A stretch of DNA of 64,000 nucleotides, taken from the NCBI GenBank assembly GCA_003240735.1, contig QFNE01000010.1:1-64000 (forward strand). The letters run 5' to 3'. The position numbers were made by a program, and so were the translations under genes. Shown here one piece after another: positions 48,272-57,074 of the stretch. This DNA comes from Paracoccus denitrificans. GTDB taxonomy: Bacteria > Pseudomonadota > Alphaproteobacteria > Rhodobacterales > Rhodobacteraceae. The stretch's first letter is position 1; each line of letters opens with the position of its first letter. The notes beneath the pieces were generated by a model that worked only from the letters and a program-made list of their open reading frames with translations, was not told the origin of the DNA and did not search any database.

Positions 48272-49156
48272 ATGTCCGATCTCGTCCTGACCGTCGCCTG
48301 TCCGTCCAAGCGGGGCATCGTTGCCGCCGTCGCAAATTATCTGGCGGATAGGGGATGCAACATCACCGACTCTGCCCAGTTCGATGACCAGCAGAACGGG
48401 CGCTTCTTCATGCGCGTGGCGTTCCTGTCCGAGACCGGCGCGACGATCGACGATCTTCGCCGCGACTTTGACGGGGTGGCTGACGCGTTCGGTATGGATT
48501 GGGCGTTCCACAATCCCGACGCCCGGATGCGCGTCCTGCTGATGGTGTCGAACTTCGGGCACTGCCTGAACGATATTCTGTATCGCTGGCGGATCGGCGC
48601 ATTGCCGGTCGACATCGTGGGTGTTGTGTCGAACCATCTGACGTATCAAAAGGTCGTCGTCAGCAACGACATTCCGTTCTATCACATCCGTGTGACGCCC
48701 CAGACCAAGCCCGAGGCTGAGGCTGAACTGATGCGCGTGGTCGAGGAGACGGGGGCCGAACTGATCGTTCTGGCCCGCTACATGCAGGTTCTGTCAGATG
48801 CGATTTGCCAGACGATGTCGGGCCGCATTATCAACATCCACCATTCGTTCCTGCCCAGCTTCAAGGGCGCGAACCCCTACAAACAGGCGTTTGAGCGTGG
48901 GGTGAAGCTGATCGGCGCAACGGCGCACTATGTCACCGCCGATCTGGACGAGGGTCCGATCATAGAACAGGACACCGTTCGTGTGACCCACGCACAAAGC
49001 CCCGATGACTATGTCAGCCTTGGTCGCGACGTTGAGGCGCAGGTGCTGTCCCGCGCCATCCATGCCCATATCAACCACCGCGTCTTCTTGAACGGCTCGA
49101 AAACGGTCGTCTTCCCGGCAAGCCCGGGCGGCTACGCGTCTGAACGGATGGGCTGA
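48272..49156 (+). CDS. purU: formyltetrahydrofolate deformylase
   Basis: A 294-residue protein: ACT domain (residues 1-about 85, LTVACPSKRGIVAAVAN) followed by a formyl-transferase-like hydrolase domain. Catalytic features are NIHHSFLPSFKGANPYKQAF and DLDEGPIIEQDTVRV. It hydrolyses 10-formyl-THF to THF and formate. ATG 48272 was preferred to GTG 48251 because the product begins MSDLVLTV and GGGGGAA lies just before it. The 3' end overlaps the convergent PhzF gene by 25 bp. Confidence 0.93.
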   Translation: MSDLVLTVACPSKRGIVAAVANYLADRGCNITDSAQFDDQQNGRFFMRVAFLSETGATIDDLRRDFDGVADAFGMDWAFHNPDARMRVLLMVSNFGHCLNDILYRWRIGALPVDIVGVVSNHLTYQKVVVSNDIPFYHIRVTPQTKPEAEAELMRVVEETGAELIVLARYMQVLSDAICQTMSGRIINIHHSFLPSFKGANPYKQAFERGVKLIGATAHYVTADLDEGPIIEQDTVRVTHAQSPDDYVSLGRDVEAQVLSRAIHAHINHRVFLNGSKTVVFPASPGGYASERMG

Positions 49157-50052
49157 CCCACGGGGGGCGGGGACAGTTCGCCTCGCATGACCGGGACAGC
49201 CTGTCCCGCAATCCCGACCTGCGAGAGGCTGGCCTTCGACACTTCTGCATGGACCGTGACGTGCGATGGCCGGCCCATTTCGAATCCTTGCCGCAGGTGG
49301 ATGACATTGCTGCCTTCGACCAAAAGTCCGGCTGCGTTCAGAACGCCAGCAAGGATCGCTGATGCCGACCCTGTGGCAGGGTCTTCGAACCCTTCGCCGG
49401 CGAACATCCGGGACCGGAACTGCAGGCCGTCACCATCCGGCGTGAACAGGTACACGCTGCCCCAAATGCGTTCCGATTTGAGCGCGTCAAAGGTTGGTTG
49501 CGTGATGCGCGCCGCTGCAAGGGTCGCCCGATCGGCAACCGGCACGAACACAAAGTCCGGGCCACCGACCCAATGCGCCGGCCGCAGTTCAGCGAACCCG
49601 ATCTGGCCGGGCCGCAAGCCAAGGGCGTCGGCGAGTGTCTGGGTTTCTGGCGCAGGGCCAGCTTCGTTCGGCAGCACCGGGACCGTCACACGTGCCGACG
49701 CTGCGCTGCCCGACACGCGTATCACGACGCACTCTGCCAGCCCGGCCTTCGTGCGCAGACGGATCGTTTTTGTACCTTCGCCCGGTTCTCGCGCCGCCAA
49801 GGCCACGGCGCATCCCAGTGTCGGGTGACCGGCAAACGGCATTTCGGCAGCCGGATGGAAAATCCGCACAGTCGCAGTTTCATCCGGCGACTGGGGGGGC
49901 AGGACGAAGATCGTCTCGGACAGGTTGAACTCTCGGGCAATGGTCTGCATCTGCTCGGTCGTCAGCGTCATATCGGGGTCATAGACCACCGCGAGCGGGT
50001 TTCCGGCAAAGGGTGCGTCGGTAAAGACGTCCAGCGTTTCGAATTTCAGCAT
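49132..50052 (-). CDS. PhzF family isomerase
   Basis: A 306-residue protein with the two-lobe diaminopimelate-epimerase-like fold of PhzF. It begins LKFETLDVFTDAPFAGNPLA; the catalytic Glu is E46 in FNLSETIFVLP. AGHPTLGCAVA and EGFEDPATGSASA bind the substrate. No phenazine genes are near, so its substrate is unknown, as for most PhzF homologues. Start is ATG 50052 with GTG 50058 possible. Confidence 0.87.
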   Translation of the reverse strand: MLKFETLDVFTDAPFAGNPLAVVYDPDMTLTTEQMQTIAREFNLSETIFVLPPQSPDETATVRIFHPAAEMPFAGHPTLGCAVALAAREPGEGTKTIRLRTKAGLAECVVIRVSGSAASARVTVPVLPNEAGPAPETQTLADALGLRPGQIGFAELRPAHWVGGPDFVFVPVADRATLAAARITQPTFDALKSERIWGSVYLFTPDGDGLQFRSRMFAGEGFEDPATGSASAILAGVLNAAGLLVEGSNVIHLRQGFEMGRPSHVTVHAEVSKASLSQVGIAGQAVPVMRGELSPPPVGQPIRSDA

Positions 50053-50091
50053 GGGCACACCAGATTTCGTCGCGCTTCTGTACGCGAAATG

Positions 50092-50120
50092 AAAAGGGCG
50101 GAACCCTTGGTCCCGCCCCG
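50092..50120 (-). terminator. intrinsic terminator after typA
   Basis: On the minus strand a GGGCGG/CCGCCC stem (6 bp, flanked by further partial pairing) is followed by TTTT. It separates typA from the PhzF gene on the same strand. Confidence 0.75.
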
Positions 50121-50124
50121 ATGA

Positions 50125-51945
50125 TCAGGCGTCGCTGCGTGCGGCGCGCTTGCGTTCGTGCGGGTCCAGATGGCGCTTGCGCAGGCGAATGGCCTTGGGC
50201 GTCACTTCGACCAGCTCGTCATCGTCGATATAAGCGATGGCCTCTTCCAGCGACATCCGGACCGGGGTCGTCAGGCGAACGGCTTCGTCGGTGCCCGAGG
50301 CGCGGACGTTCGTCAGCTTCTTGCCCTTCAGGGGGTTCACTTCCAGATCGTTGTCGCGCGAATGCTCGCCAATGATCATGCCTTGATAGACCTGCTCCTG
50401 TGCGCCGATGAACAGCTTGCCGCGTTCTTCCAGGTTCCAGAGCGCATAGGCGACGGACACGCCGTCCTCCATCGAGATCAGGACGCCTTGGCGGCGGCCC
50501 TGGATCGCGCCCTTGTAGGGGGCCCAGGCATGGAAGATGCGGTTCAGCACGCCATTGCCGCGCGTATCTGTCATGAATTCGCCTTGATACCCGATCAGGC
50601 CGCGCGACGGCACATGTGCCACGATGCGGGTCTTGCCGTGGCCGGCGGGACGCATTTCGACCAGATCGCCCTTGCGGGTGCCGGTCAGCTTGTCGATGAC
50701 CGCGCCGGTGTATTCGTCGTCGACGTCGATGATGACTTCTTCGATCGGCTCCAGACGCTCACCATTCTCCTCGCGGAAGATGACGCGGGGACGGCTGATC
50801 GACAGCTCGAACCCTTCACGGCGCATGTTTTCGATCAGGACGCCCATCTGCAATTCGCCACGGCCCGACACGACGAACGCGTCACCGCCGGGGGTGTCTT
50901 CGACACGGATCGCGACGTTGGTTTCGGCTTCGCGCATCAGACGTTCGCGAATCACACGCGACTGAACCTTGCTGCCGTCGCGTCCAGCCAGCGGGCTGTC
51001 GTTGATGCCGAAGGTGACGCTGATGGTCGGCGGATCGATCGGCTGCGAGGGCAGGGCGTTTTCGACTTCGGGTGCTGCCAGCGTGTCGGCCACGGTGGCC
51101 TTGGTCATGCCCGCCAGCGTGACGATGTCACCGGCCACAGCCTCATCAATAGGCTGCTGGGTCAGGCCACGGAACGCGAGGACTTTGGAGATACGGAACT
51201 GCTCGATCCGTTGGCCGTCACGCGAAAGAGCCTTCAGTGTGTCACCCGCCTTGGCGGTGCCCGCTTCGACACGGCCGGTCAGGATGCGCCCGATGAAGGG
51301 ATCGGCGCCGAGCGTCGTTGCCAGCATCTGGAACGGCTCATCCTTGCGGGTGATCTGCTTGGGCTGATCGACGTGCTTCAGAATCAGGTCGAACAGCGCC
51401 GACATGTCTTTCTGCGGGCCATTCAGTTCGGCGTCGGCCCAACCGTTCACGCCGGATGCATAGACGTGGGGGAAGTCCAGCTGTTCGTCGTTCGCGCCCA
51501 AGTTGGCGAACAGGTCGAACACCTCGTTCAGGGTCTGGTCGGGCTCGGCTGCGGGTTTGTCGACCTTGTTCAGAACGACGATCGGCTTCAGCCCCAGCGC
51601 GAGCGCCTTGGAGGTCACGAATTTCGTCTGCGGCATCGGCCCTTCGGCGGCATCGACCAGCAGGCAGACGCCGTCGACCATGGACAGGATACGCTCAACC
51701 TCGCCACCGAAATCGGCGTGGCCGGGGGTGTCCACGATGTTGATACGCGTGCCCTTCCATTCGACCGAGGTCGCCTTGGCAAGGATCGTGATGCCGCGTT
51801 CACGTTCGATGTCGTTACTGTCCATCGCGCGTTCGGCGACGGCCTGGTTTTCGCGGAACGAACCCGACTGCTTCAGAAGCTGGTCGACCAGAGTCGTCTT
51901 GCCATGGTCGACGTGCGCGATGATCGCGATATTGCGGATGTCCAT
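50125..51945 (-). CDS. typA: ribosome-associated GTPase TypA/BipA
   Basis: A 606-residue translational GTPase. G-motifs: [29 protein letters not shown]. The BipA-specific C-terminal region contains [18 protein letters not shown] and [11 protein letters not shown]. It binds 70S ribosomes and helps 50S assembly and growth at low temperature or under stress. The 5' leader contains a large hairpin that covers the only ribosome-binding-site-like sequence (GGAAAGG). The 24-aa membrane peptide gene is just upstream, same strand. Confidence 0.96.
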   Translation of the reverse strand: MDIRNIAIIAHVDHGKTTLVDQLLKQSGSFRENQAVAERAMDSNDIERERGITILAKATSVEWKGTRINIVDTPGHADFGGEVERILSMVDGVCLLVDAAEGPMPQTKFVTSKALALGLKPIVVLNKVDKPAAEPDQTLNEVFDLFANLGANDEQLDFPHVYASGVNGWADAELNGPQKDMSALFDLILKHVDQPKQITRKDEPFQMLATTLGADPFIGRILTGRVEAGTAKAGDTLKALSRDGQRIEQFRISKVLAFRGLTQQPIDEAVAGDIVTLAGMTKATVADTLAAPEVENALPSQPIDPPTISVTFGINDSPLAGRDGSKVQSRVIRERLMREAETNVAIRVEDTPGGDAFVVSGRGELQMGVLIENMRREGFELSISRPRVIFREENGERLEPIEEVIIDVDDEYTGAVIDKLTGTRKGDLVEMRPAGHGKTRIVAHVPSRGLIGYQGEFMTDTRGNGVLNRIFHAWAPYKGAIQGRRQGVLISMEDGVSVAYALWNLEERGKLFIGAQEQVYQGMIIGEHSRDNDLEVNPLKGKKLTNVRASGTDEAVRLTTPVRMSLEEAIAYIDDDELVEVTPKAIRLRKRHLDPHERKRAARSDA

Positions 51946-51950
51946 TCGGG

Positions 51951-52000
51951 GGCCTTTCCGGTGTGCGCGGCCCCGTTACCGCAGGGCCGACGGAAAGGCC
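51951..52000 (-). promoter_or_regulatory. hairpin in typA leader covering the ribosome-binding site
   Basis: GGCCTTTCCG (51951-51960) pairs perfectly with CGGAAAGGCC (51991-52000), and an inner CGGCCC/GGGCCG stem (51968-51973 with 51984-51989) extends it. On the typA mRNA the 3' arm contains GGAAAGG, 7 bases before the ATG, so the folded form would block initiation. It may also serve as a terminator for the small upstream gene. Confidence 0.6.
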
Positions 52001-52032
52001 AGACAAAACCGGCAGGGACGTGGGGATCGCGG

Positions 52033-52107
52033 TTAACGCAGGCCCAGCAGGTTAAGAATGAACAGCACCACCACCACAAGCCCGATCAGATAGATGATTG
52101 CATTCAT
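52033..52107 (-). CDS. 24-residue hydrophobic membrane peptide
   Basis: A 24-codon gene, [20 protein letters not shown] plus GLR-type end, nearly all hydrophobic with a terminal Arg. Its ribosome-binding site AAGGAG is 7 bases before the ATG, the best in this neighbourhood, which makes the short frame convincing. One membrane helix would span the inner membrane. I believe near-identical small proteins occur in relatives; function unknown. It lies between the nucleoside hydrolase and typA, same strand. Confidence 0.6.
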   Translation of the reverse strand: MNAIIYLIGLVVVVLFILNLLGLR

Positions 52108-52134
52108 GAGACAGCTCCTTGGGCGTGGTCGTGG

Positions 52135-53097
52135 TTAAACCGGCGGCGCGCCGCGGGGTTCCGTATCAAGCGAACCGATGCGCGAAGTCAGCAGATCGAA
52201 CAGGCCGTCGCGATCGACCTGGTTCAGAAACAGCGCATTCGGTTTGCGGTCGGTCACGCCCCACCAGTCCGCGACGGTCATGCCTGACGTGAATTTGCCC
52301 TGCGTTTCGATTTCGACGTTGATGCGCCGGCCCGAAAACAGATCGGGTTGGATCAGCCATGCGATGGTGCAGGGGTCGTGCAGCGGCGCGCCGAGGCTGC
52401 CGTACTTTTCCTTGTCGAATCGTTCGAAGAAATCGGTCCACCGTGCGGTCGCCTGTCCGACAGGGCCGGTTTGCGCGATGGCGTCGACCCAAGCCCGTGA
52501 CGTCAGCGCCTTGTGGGTGACGTCCAGCGGCAGAACGACCAGATCGATGCCTGCGCCGAACACAATCGCGGCGGCCTCAGGGTCGATATAGATGTTGAAT
52601 TCGGCCGCAGGGGTAACGTTGCCGACTTCAAAATACGCGCCGCCCATCAACACGATCCGTTGGATACGACCTGCAATGTCGGGGGCCTGTTGCAGTGCCA
52701 GCGCGATGTTCGTCAGCGGACCCAACGCGACCAGCGTGACCGTGCCGGCGGGCTGGGCCCGCAGGGTGCGGATGATGAAATCGACGGCACCTTCGGATTG
52801 CAGCGGCATCTGCGGGTCGGGCAGGTCCACGCCATCAAGACCGGTTTTGCCGTGGACATGTTCGGCGGTGACCAGCGCGCGGGTCAACGGCCGGTCGGCG
52901 CCTGCAAACACCGGAATGTCCGTCCGGCCCGCCAACTCGCAGATGACGCGCGCGTTCCGTTCGGTCAGCGCCAGCGGCACGTTTCCTGCGACCGCCGTGA
53001 TGCCCAGAATTTCCAGCTCTGGCGAGGCGAACGCCAGCAGGAGCGCGACCGCGTCGTCCTGTCCGGGGTCCGTGTCAATGATGATTTTCTGCGCCAT
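52135..53097 (-). CDS. inosine-uridine type nucleoside hydrolase
   Basis: A 320-residue nucleoside hydrolase. The Ca-binding/catalytic N-terminal motif is IDTDPGQDDAVALLLA; ALGPLTNIAL and the catalytic loop with FNIYIDPEAAA (N, E, D) are intact, as is the His in the later LHDPCTIAWL. It cleaves ribonucleosides to base and ribose, part of purine/pyrimidine salvage. ATG 53097 has AAGGACA upstream. A metallophosphoesterase gene ends 64 bp before it. Confidence 0.92.
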   Translation of the reverse strand: MAQKIIIDTDPGQDDAVALLLAFASPELEILGITAVAGNVPLALTERNARVICELAGRTDIPVFAGADRPLTRALVTAEHVHGKTGLDGVDLPDPQMPLQSEGAVDFIIRTLRAQPAGTVTLVALGPLTNIALALQQAPDIAGRIQRIVLMGGAYFEVGNVTPAAEFNIYIDPEAAAIVFGAGIDLVVLPLDVTHKALTSRAWVDAIAQTGPVGQATARWTDFFERFDKEKYGSLGAPLHDPCTIAWLIQPDLFSGRRINVEIETQGKFTSGMTVADWWGVTDRKPNALFLNQVDRDGLFDLLTSRIGSLDTEPRGAPPV

Positions 53098-53161
53098 GGC
53101 CGGTGTCCTTCTGGAATTGCCCGCCACCTTGGCGTCAGCAGACCGGGGCTGCAAGCGGGCG

Positions 53162-53953
53162 TCAATGGTCGCGGTGCCATAGTCCGTCGATGCGCGTGAA
53201 GTTCGTGGGGATCGGCGACAGGAACCCTGTCTGGGTCATCGGTGCGATATGGCGTGTCACCGTCAGGTCCGGCCCCGCGATATCCAGCGTGCAGAATTCG
53301 TTGCGCCGGTCGCCGGGACGGTTGCAGAGCGCCGTGCCCATCTGGATCTGCAGCAAGCGCTGCGGGCCTGTATCCGGCAGTTCACCCACCGACCAAAGAT
53401 GCAGGTGGCCCGTCACGGCGATCTGGGCGCCTGCATCTGCCAATCGGTTCAGCGCCTGCGTGGCGCCGCGCGCCAGAAACTTGTCGATGCCGGGCAAGTG
53501 CTCCAACGGGTGATGCATGACGATCAGGTTCATCAACTGCGGCGACAGGTTTCGCAGCAGCCGATTGATCACGCCGCGCGGCACGACGCCCCGCTGCCAG
53601 GCAAAGCGGTCCACGCTGTCGATGCCCTGCACCCGGACTTGTCCCACATCGATGGCGAAAGCGCGCCCGCGCGAAATGTTGCGGCGCCATCTGCTCCACG
53701 GGCGCAGGACGCGGCGCGTCACTGGCCACAGCGGCACATCATGGTTGCCTGGGATCGCCCCCCACGGCGCATCCAGACCGTCGAGAAACTGACGCGCGGC
53801 GACGTATTGATCGGGCTGTCCGCGATGCGTCAGATCGCCCGCGATCACGACGAAGTCCGGCTTCGTTTCGTTCACCTCATGCAGCAGTGCGTGGACCAGT
53901 GTGGTCCGGTGAAACCCGAAATGCAGGTCGGACAGGATCGCGATGCGCGTCAT
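53162..53953 (-). CDS. metallophosphoesterase
   Basis: A 263-residue calcineurin-type phosphoesterase with all metal motifs: SDLHFGFH, GDLTHRG, GNHDVP, MHHPLEH and GHLHLWS. Substrate could be a cyclic nucleotide or lipid phosphate. Its ATG overlaps the stop of the upstream diacylglycerol kinase-like gene (ATGA), so the two are translated together, which hints at a joint role in lipid phosphate turnover (inference). Confidence 0.9.
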   Translation of the reverse strand: MTRIAILSDLHFGFHRTTLVHALLHEVNETKPDFVVIAGDLTHRGQPDQYVAARQFLDGLDAPWGAIPGNHDVPLWPVTRRVLRPWSRWRRNISRGRAFAIDVGQVRVQGIDSVDRFAWQRGVVPRGVINRLLRNLSPQLMNLIVMHHPLEHLPGIDKFLARGATQALNRLADAGAQIAVTGHLHLWSVGELPDTGPQRLLQIQMGTALCNRPGDRRNEFCTLDIAGPDLTVTRHIAPMTQTGFLSPIPTNFTRIDGLWHRDH

Positions 53954-54945
53954 GCGGGCGCGTCCGGGTCGTCCTTGGGCGGGTCTGTCACTGCCGATCC
54001 ACGTGCCGTTTCGCTTTCGACCGGGACAAGAACCGTCAACCCGCCTTTCAACACTTGCAGGTCGAACGGGCCGCGCATCTTGGTCTTTTCTCCGTCATGG
54101 GCGACCAGCTGCCTTGCGGGCGTCGTCTCGATCACCATCTCGTCGGCGATGATCATGTCGAAGTCGTCGTCGCGACTTTTGCCAACGGCCAGACGGACGG
54201 CGGCCATGATCAGCGGGGCAGGGCGGCTGGCGCGCGCAATAAAAACGGCGAAGTGACCCGCGCGGACCGCTTCGGCACCGGCAAGGCCGAAGTTGTCCAG
54301 TTGATAGGCGCTTTTTGCGACAAAGATCAGCGTGCTGCGATGCGTCTTCGTTCCCTGCGGCGTATTCAGGCTGACAGACATCGGATTGCGTAGGTTCACC
54401 AGTGTTTTCAGTACTGACCAATAGGCCGCGACCCGGCTTCGGCCCCAACGGCGATAGATGCTTTCACGTGTTTTCAAGATCTGCGGATAGGCGCCGAAGC
54501 TGACGTTGTTCAGAAACACCGTCCGGCCAATCCGACCCACCGAAATCGATTGAAGACGCGCATTGCGCAGCGTGGCGATAGCCTGTTCGGGGGTTTCGCC
54601 GACACCCAGATCGCGCGCAAAATAATTGAACGTCCCCCCGGGTATGACACCCATCAGAACGTCCTTTTCAGCCAACGCGCCAGCGACAGCCGCCTGAGTC
54701 CCGTCGCCGCCTGCGGCAACGATCAGGTCGAACCCACGTTGCACTGCCTGTCGTGCGATGACCGGGATATCGCGCCCACGCTTGGTCTGTCGCAGGTCCC
54801 ACGTCCCGCAATACGGCCCAAGTTCCCGGTCCAGAAGCGCGGCCAGATCGTCGGATTTCTGCTTGCCCGAACCGCCGTTCAATATGGCGCAGACGCGGGC
54901 CTTGGACAGATCGAAAGGCTGCGGCGTAAGGTCGGTGTCGGCCAT
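53950..54945 (-). CDS. diacylglycerol kinase family lipid kinase
   Basis: A 331-residue DAGK_cat protein: ILNGGSGKQKSDDL at the N terminus, the nucleotide-binding AAGGDGTQAAVAGAL, and the GVIPGGTFNYFARDLG substrate loop. The C-terminal beta domain contains VAHDGEKTKMRGPFDL. A soluble lipid kinase (YegS/sphingosine-kinase-like) rather than the small membrane DgkA. It forms a coupled pair with the metallophosphoesterase. Confidence 0.9.
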   Translation of the reverse strand: MADTDLTPQPFDLSKARVCAILNGGSGKQKSDDLAALLDRELGPYCGTWDLRQTKRGRDIPVIARQAVQRGFDLIVAAGGDGTQAAVAGALAEKDVLMGVIPGGTFNYFARDLGVGETPEQAIATLRNARLQSISVGRIGRTVFLNNVSFGAYPQILKTRESIYRRWGRSRVAAYWSVLKTLVNLRNPMSVSLNTPQGTKTHRSTLIFVAKSAYQLDNFGLAGAEAVRAGHFAVFIARASRPAPLIMAAVRLAVGKSRDDDFDMIIADEMVIETTPARQLVAHDGEKTKMRGPFDLQVLKGGLTVLVPVESETARGSAVTDPPKDDPDAPA

Positions 54946-55017
54946 GAAAATCCAATCCGTAAGACCCGCAGGCAGCTATGCTCGCGGCAACCGAAACACC
55001 TTGGTGCGGCAATGGTT

Positions 55018-55048
55018 GCCCCGGCACGCCAAAGCGCAGTGCCGGGGC
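55018..55048 (-). terminator. hairpin after the binding-protein gene
   Basis: GCCCCGGCAC and GTGCCGGGGC form a perfect 10-bp stem with an 11-nt loop, 11 bases past the stop of the gene at 55060. No T-run follows, so it may end the transcript weakly or stabilise it. Confidence 0.65.
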
Positions 55049-55059
55049 GAGAGGCTTTC

Positions 55060-56109
55060 TTAAAAGCCCGCCTTGATCTTTTCGAACTCGGCCAGCTGCT
55101 TTTCGCGCTGCGCCGGATCGTTCGGGGTCTGCGCCAGCACCGGCACGTCGACCGGGCCCAGACCCGCCTCCACGCGGGGATCGTCCTTGATCAGATCCAT
55201 CCCCTTTGTATTGGTCAGCCCGTAGCCGATGGTGTCGAGCAGGCCTTTTGCGGTCGTCGGCGCCAGCCAGGCGTTGATGAAATCGTACGCCTTGTCTTCG
55301 TTACCCGGGCCGTTCTTCAGGTTGACGAATCCGCAGAAGAACGTGGACGACCCCTCTTTCGCCTGACGCTGGAAGCCGACGGGATAGTTTTCCGCCGCCA
55401 GAAGGGACAAGACATCGTTCCACGACCACGCGATGTCGACCGCGCCTGACGCCATCAGCTGCGCTTCCTCGGCGGGGTCCGCCCAATAGGCGGCGACGTT
55501 GGTGTGGGCCTTGCGCAGCCAGTCGGCGGCGGCCTTGAACTGTTCGTCCGTGACCTTGGTCCAATCGGTCACGCCCGTTGCCAGATAGGCCAGCGCCCAG
55601 ACGTCATCGGCGGAATCTGGCAGCGACGTCCGCCCCTGATACTTCGGATCGACAAAGACCTGCAGGGTCGAGACGTCCTCGGCCGGGACGGTTTCGGTGT
55701 TGTAGGCGATCGCTGCCGCGCCCCAGTCCGTCGGGACATACCAAAGCCCCTGATCGTCCTTGAAGATCGGTGAGTTCAGGAACTGGGGGTCGATGTCGGC
55801 GACGGCCGGGATCCGCGATGCGTCCCAAGGCTCAATCAGTCCGGCGTCGCGGTATTTCGACACCATCTGGCTGCAAGGGTGCGCGACGTCGGCTTTGAAG
55901 CCGGACGCGAGCTTCTGGTACGCCTCGTCGTCATCGCCATAAAGCGCGAAGGTGGGGGCCTGGCCGTATTTTTCGACATAGCCTTGGAACAGCACCGGCT
56001 CTTCGAAGCCGGCCCAGTCAAAGACTGTCAGGTCGGCGTCCGCGCCATGGGAAACAGTCGCCGGAATGGCCACGGCAAGGGTCAGGGCGGTGGTGCGCAA
56101 AAGCTTCAT
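55060..56109 (-). CDS. orphan spermidine/putrescine-type ABC substrate-binding protein
   Basis: A 349-residue periplasmic protein: signal peptide MKLLRTTALTLAVAIPATVSHG, then the type II binding fold with TVFDWAGFEEP, PCSQMVSKYRDAGL and GLWYVPTDWGAAAIAYNTE. It is PotD/PotF-like, so a polyamine or related amine is the likely ligand. No permease or ATPase gene is next to it; it must use a transporter encoded elsewhere, or serve as a soluble binder. Start ATG 56109 gives the signal peptide. Confidence 0.87.
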   Translation of the reverse strand: MKLLRTTALTLAVAIPATVSHGADADLTVFDWAGFEEPVLFQGYVEKYGQAPTFALYGDDDEAYQKLASGFKADVAHPCSQMVSKYRDAGLIEPWDASRIPAVADIDPQFLNSPIFKDDQGLWYVPTDWGAAAIAYNTETVPAEDVSTLQVFVDPKYQGRTSLPDSADDVWALAYLATGVTDWTKVTDEQFKAAADWLRKAHTNVAAYWADPAEEAQLMASGAVDIAWSWNDVLSLLAAENYPVGFQRQAKEGSSTFFCGFVNLKNGPGNEDKAYDFINAWLAPTTAKGLLDTIGYGLTNTKGMDLIKDDPRVEAGLGPVDVPVLAQTPNDPAQREKQLAEFEKIKAGF

Positions 56110-56240
56110 CTGGTGGTCCCGTGCTGGAGAACTGGTCTGTTTAACGATGACGCTAGCCGGGGCAGGGCGACCGGGCAAGATTACGGTAGGTGAAAACGGC
56201 CAGCAAATTCCGCCGCTGCAAAAGGATTGAGCGAATTCTT

Positions 56241-56276
56241 TTGTGAATCGGGGTGATTCGTGCTATATATCTGTCA
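56241..56276 (+). promoter_or_regulatory. sigma-70 type promoter upstream of carD
   Basis: TTGTGA (56241-56246), a 17-base spacer and TATATA (56264-56269) with a TGC just before it fit a housekeeping promoter; initiation would be near 56276. The leader to the carD ATG would be about 165 nt. The 331-bp gap between the binding-protein gene and carD (56110-56440) holds this promoter and the hairpin at 56369. Confidence 0.65.
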
Positions 56277-56368
56277 CAATTGCTGGCCAGAGCGACCAGC
56301 GACGTTTTTATCACGCCCTGCAACCGGTTGCTGCCCGCTGCCATAACACAGGTCACATTGTTCCAACC

Positions 56369-56404
56369 GAACCCAAGGCGGTCCACACCGTCCGGGGTTC
56401 TTTT
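56369..56404 (+). terminator. terminator-like hairpin in the carD leader
   Basis: GAACCC and GGGTTC form the outer stem, GGCGGT and ACCGTCC an inner stem with one bulge, directly followed by CTTTTG. It lies 36 bases upstream of the carD ATG and within the leader, so it could attenuate carD or end a short leader RNA. Confidence 0.5.
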
Positions 56405-56440
56405 GCGCCGTTCGCAGGCGCGAAGCCAAGGAAGCAAAGA

Positions 56441-56950
56441 ATGTCCAAAGCCAAGAAAAATGAATTCCGCCCCGATGATTTCGTCGTTTATCCCGCGCAT
56501 GGCGTGGGGCGGATCGTGTCGATCGAAGAACAGGAAATCGCCGGTCTGCGTTTGGAAATGTTCGTCATCTCGTTCGAGAAGGACAAGATGACCCTGCGCG
56601 TTCCCACCAGCCGTGCGACCGACATCGGCATGCGCAGCCTCGCGTCGCCCGACCAGATCGACAAGGCGCTTGAAACGCTGAAGGGCAAGGCCCGCGTCAA
56701 GCGCGCGATGTGGTCGCGTCGTGCGCAGGAATACGAACAGAAGATCAATTCGGGCGATCTGATGTCGATCGCCGAAGTCGTGCGTGACCTGCACCGCAGC
56801 GACGATCAGCGCGAGCAGTCCTATTCCGAACGTCAGCTGTACGAAGCAGCCCTGGACCGTCTGACCCGCGAAGTCGCGGCAGTTGGCGGGTTGGACGAAG
56901 CTGGCGCGCAGAAGAAAGTCGATGCCGTTCTGGTGACCCGCGCGGCCTGA
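56441..56950 (+). CDS. carD: CarD family transcriptional regulator
   Basis: A 169-residue CarD/CdnL protein. The RNA-polymerase-interacting Tudor-like domain is FRPDDFVVYPAHGVGRIVSI, and the helical C-terminal domain contains RRAQEYEQKINSGDLMSIAE. It stabilises open promoter complexes, mainly at rRNA and housekeeping promoters. ATG 56441 follows AAGGAAG; the upstream frame to 56243 is leader RNA. Downstream is a strong terminator. Confidence 0.95.
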   Translation: MSKAKKNEFRPDDFVVYPAHGVGRIVSIEEQEIAGLRLEMFVISFEKDKMTLRVPTSRATDIGMRSLASPDQIDKALETLKGKARVKRAMWSRRAQEYEQKINSGDLMSIAEVVRDLHRSDDQREQSYSERQLYEAALDRLTREVAAVGGLDEAGAQKKVDAVLVTRAA

Positions 56951-56994
56951 CGATCCGAGGATGGATCCTGCGTCGGGGCCGTGTGCCTCCGGCG

Positions 56995-57015
56995 GGGATA
57001 TTTGAGTGACGAAGA
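56995..57015 (+). repeat. Rhodobacteraceae intergenic motif, copy 2
   Basis: GGGATATTTGAGTGACGAAG, preceded by CCTCCGGCG, differs by one base from the copy at 31330. It lies between carD and its terminator. Confidence 0.75.
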
Positions 57016-57027
57016 TTGCGCCGCAGG

Positions 57028-57057
57028 AAAAGGCCCGCGATGATCCGCGGGCCTTTT
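57028..57057. terminator. bidirectional intrinsic terminator after carD
   Basis: AAAAGGCCCGCG and CGCGGGCCTTTT form a perfect 12-bp stem with a 6-nt loop, with U-runs in both directions; serves carD and the convergent M20 peptidase gene. Confidence 0.92.
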
Positions 57058-57074
57058 GCCGTTCCGGTCCTGCT

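Noticed and set aside
49132..50052. Phenazine biosynthesis locus suggested by PhzF
   Set aside because: No other phz genes are present, and PhzF homologues are widespread without phenazines.
50158..52287. 709-codon plus-strand frame opposite typA
   Set aside because: Antisense to typA, which has all GTPase motifs; Gln/Asp/His-rich composition is typical of a shadow frame.
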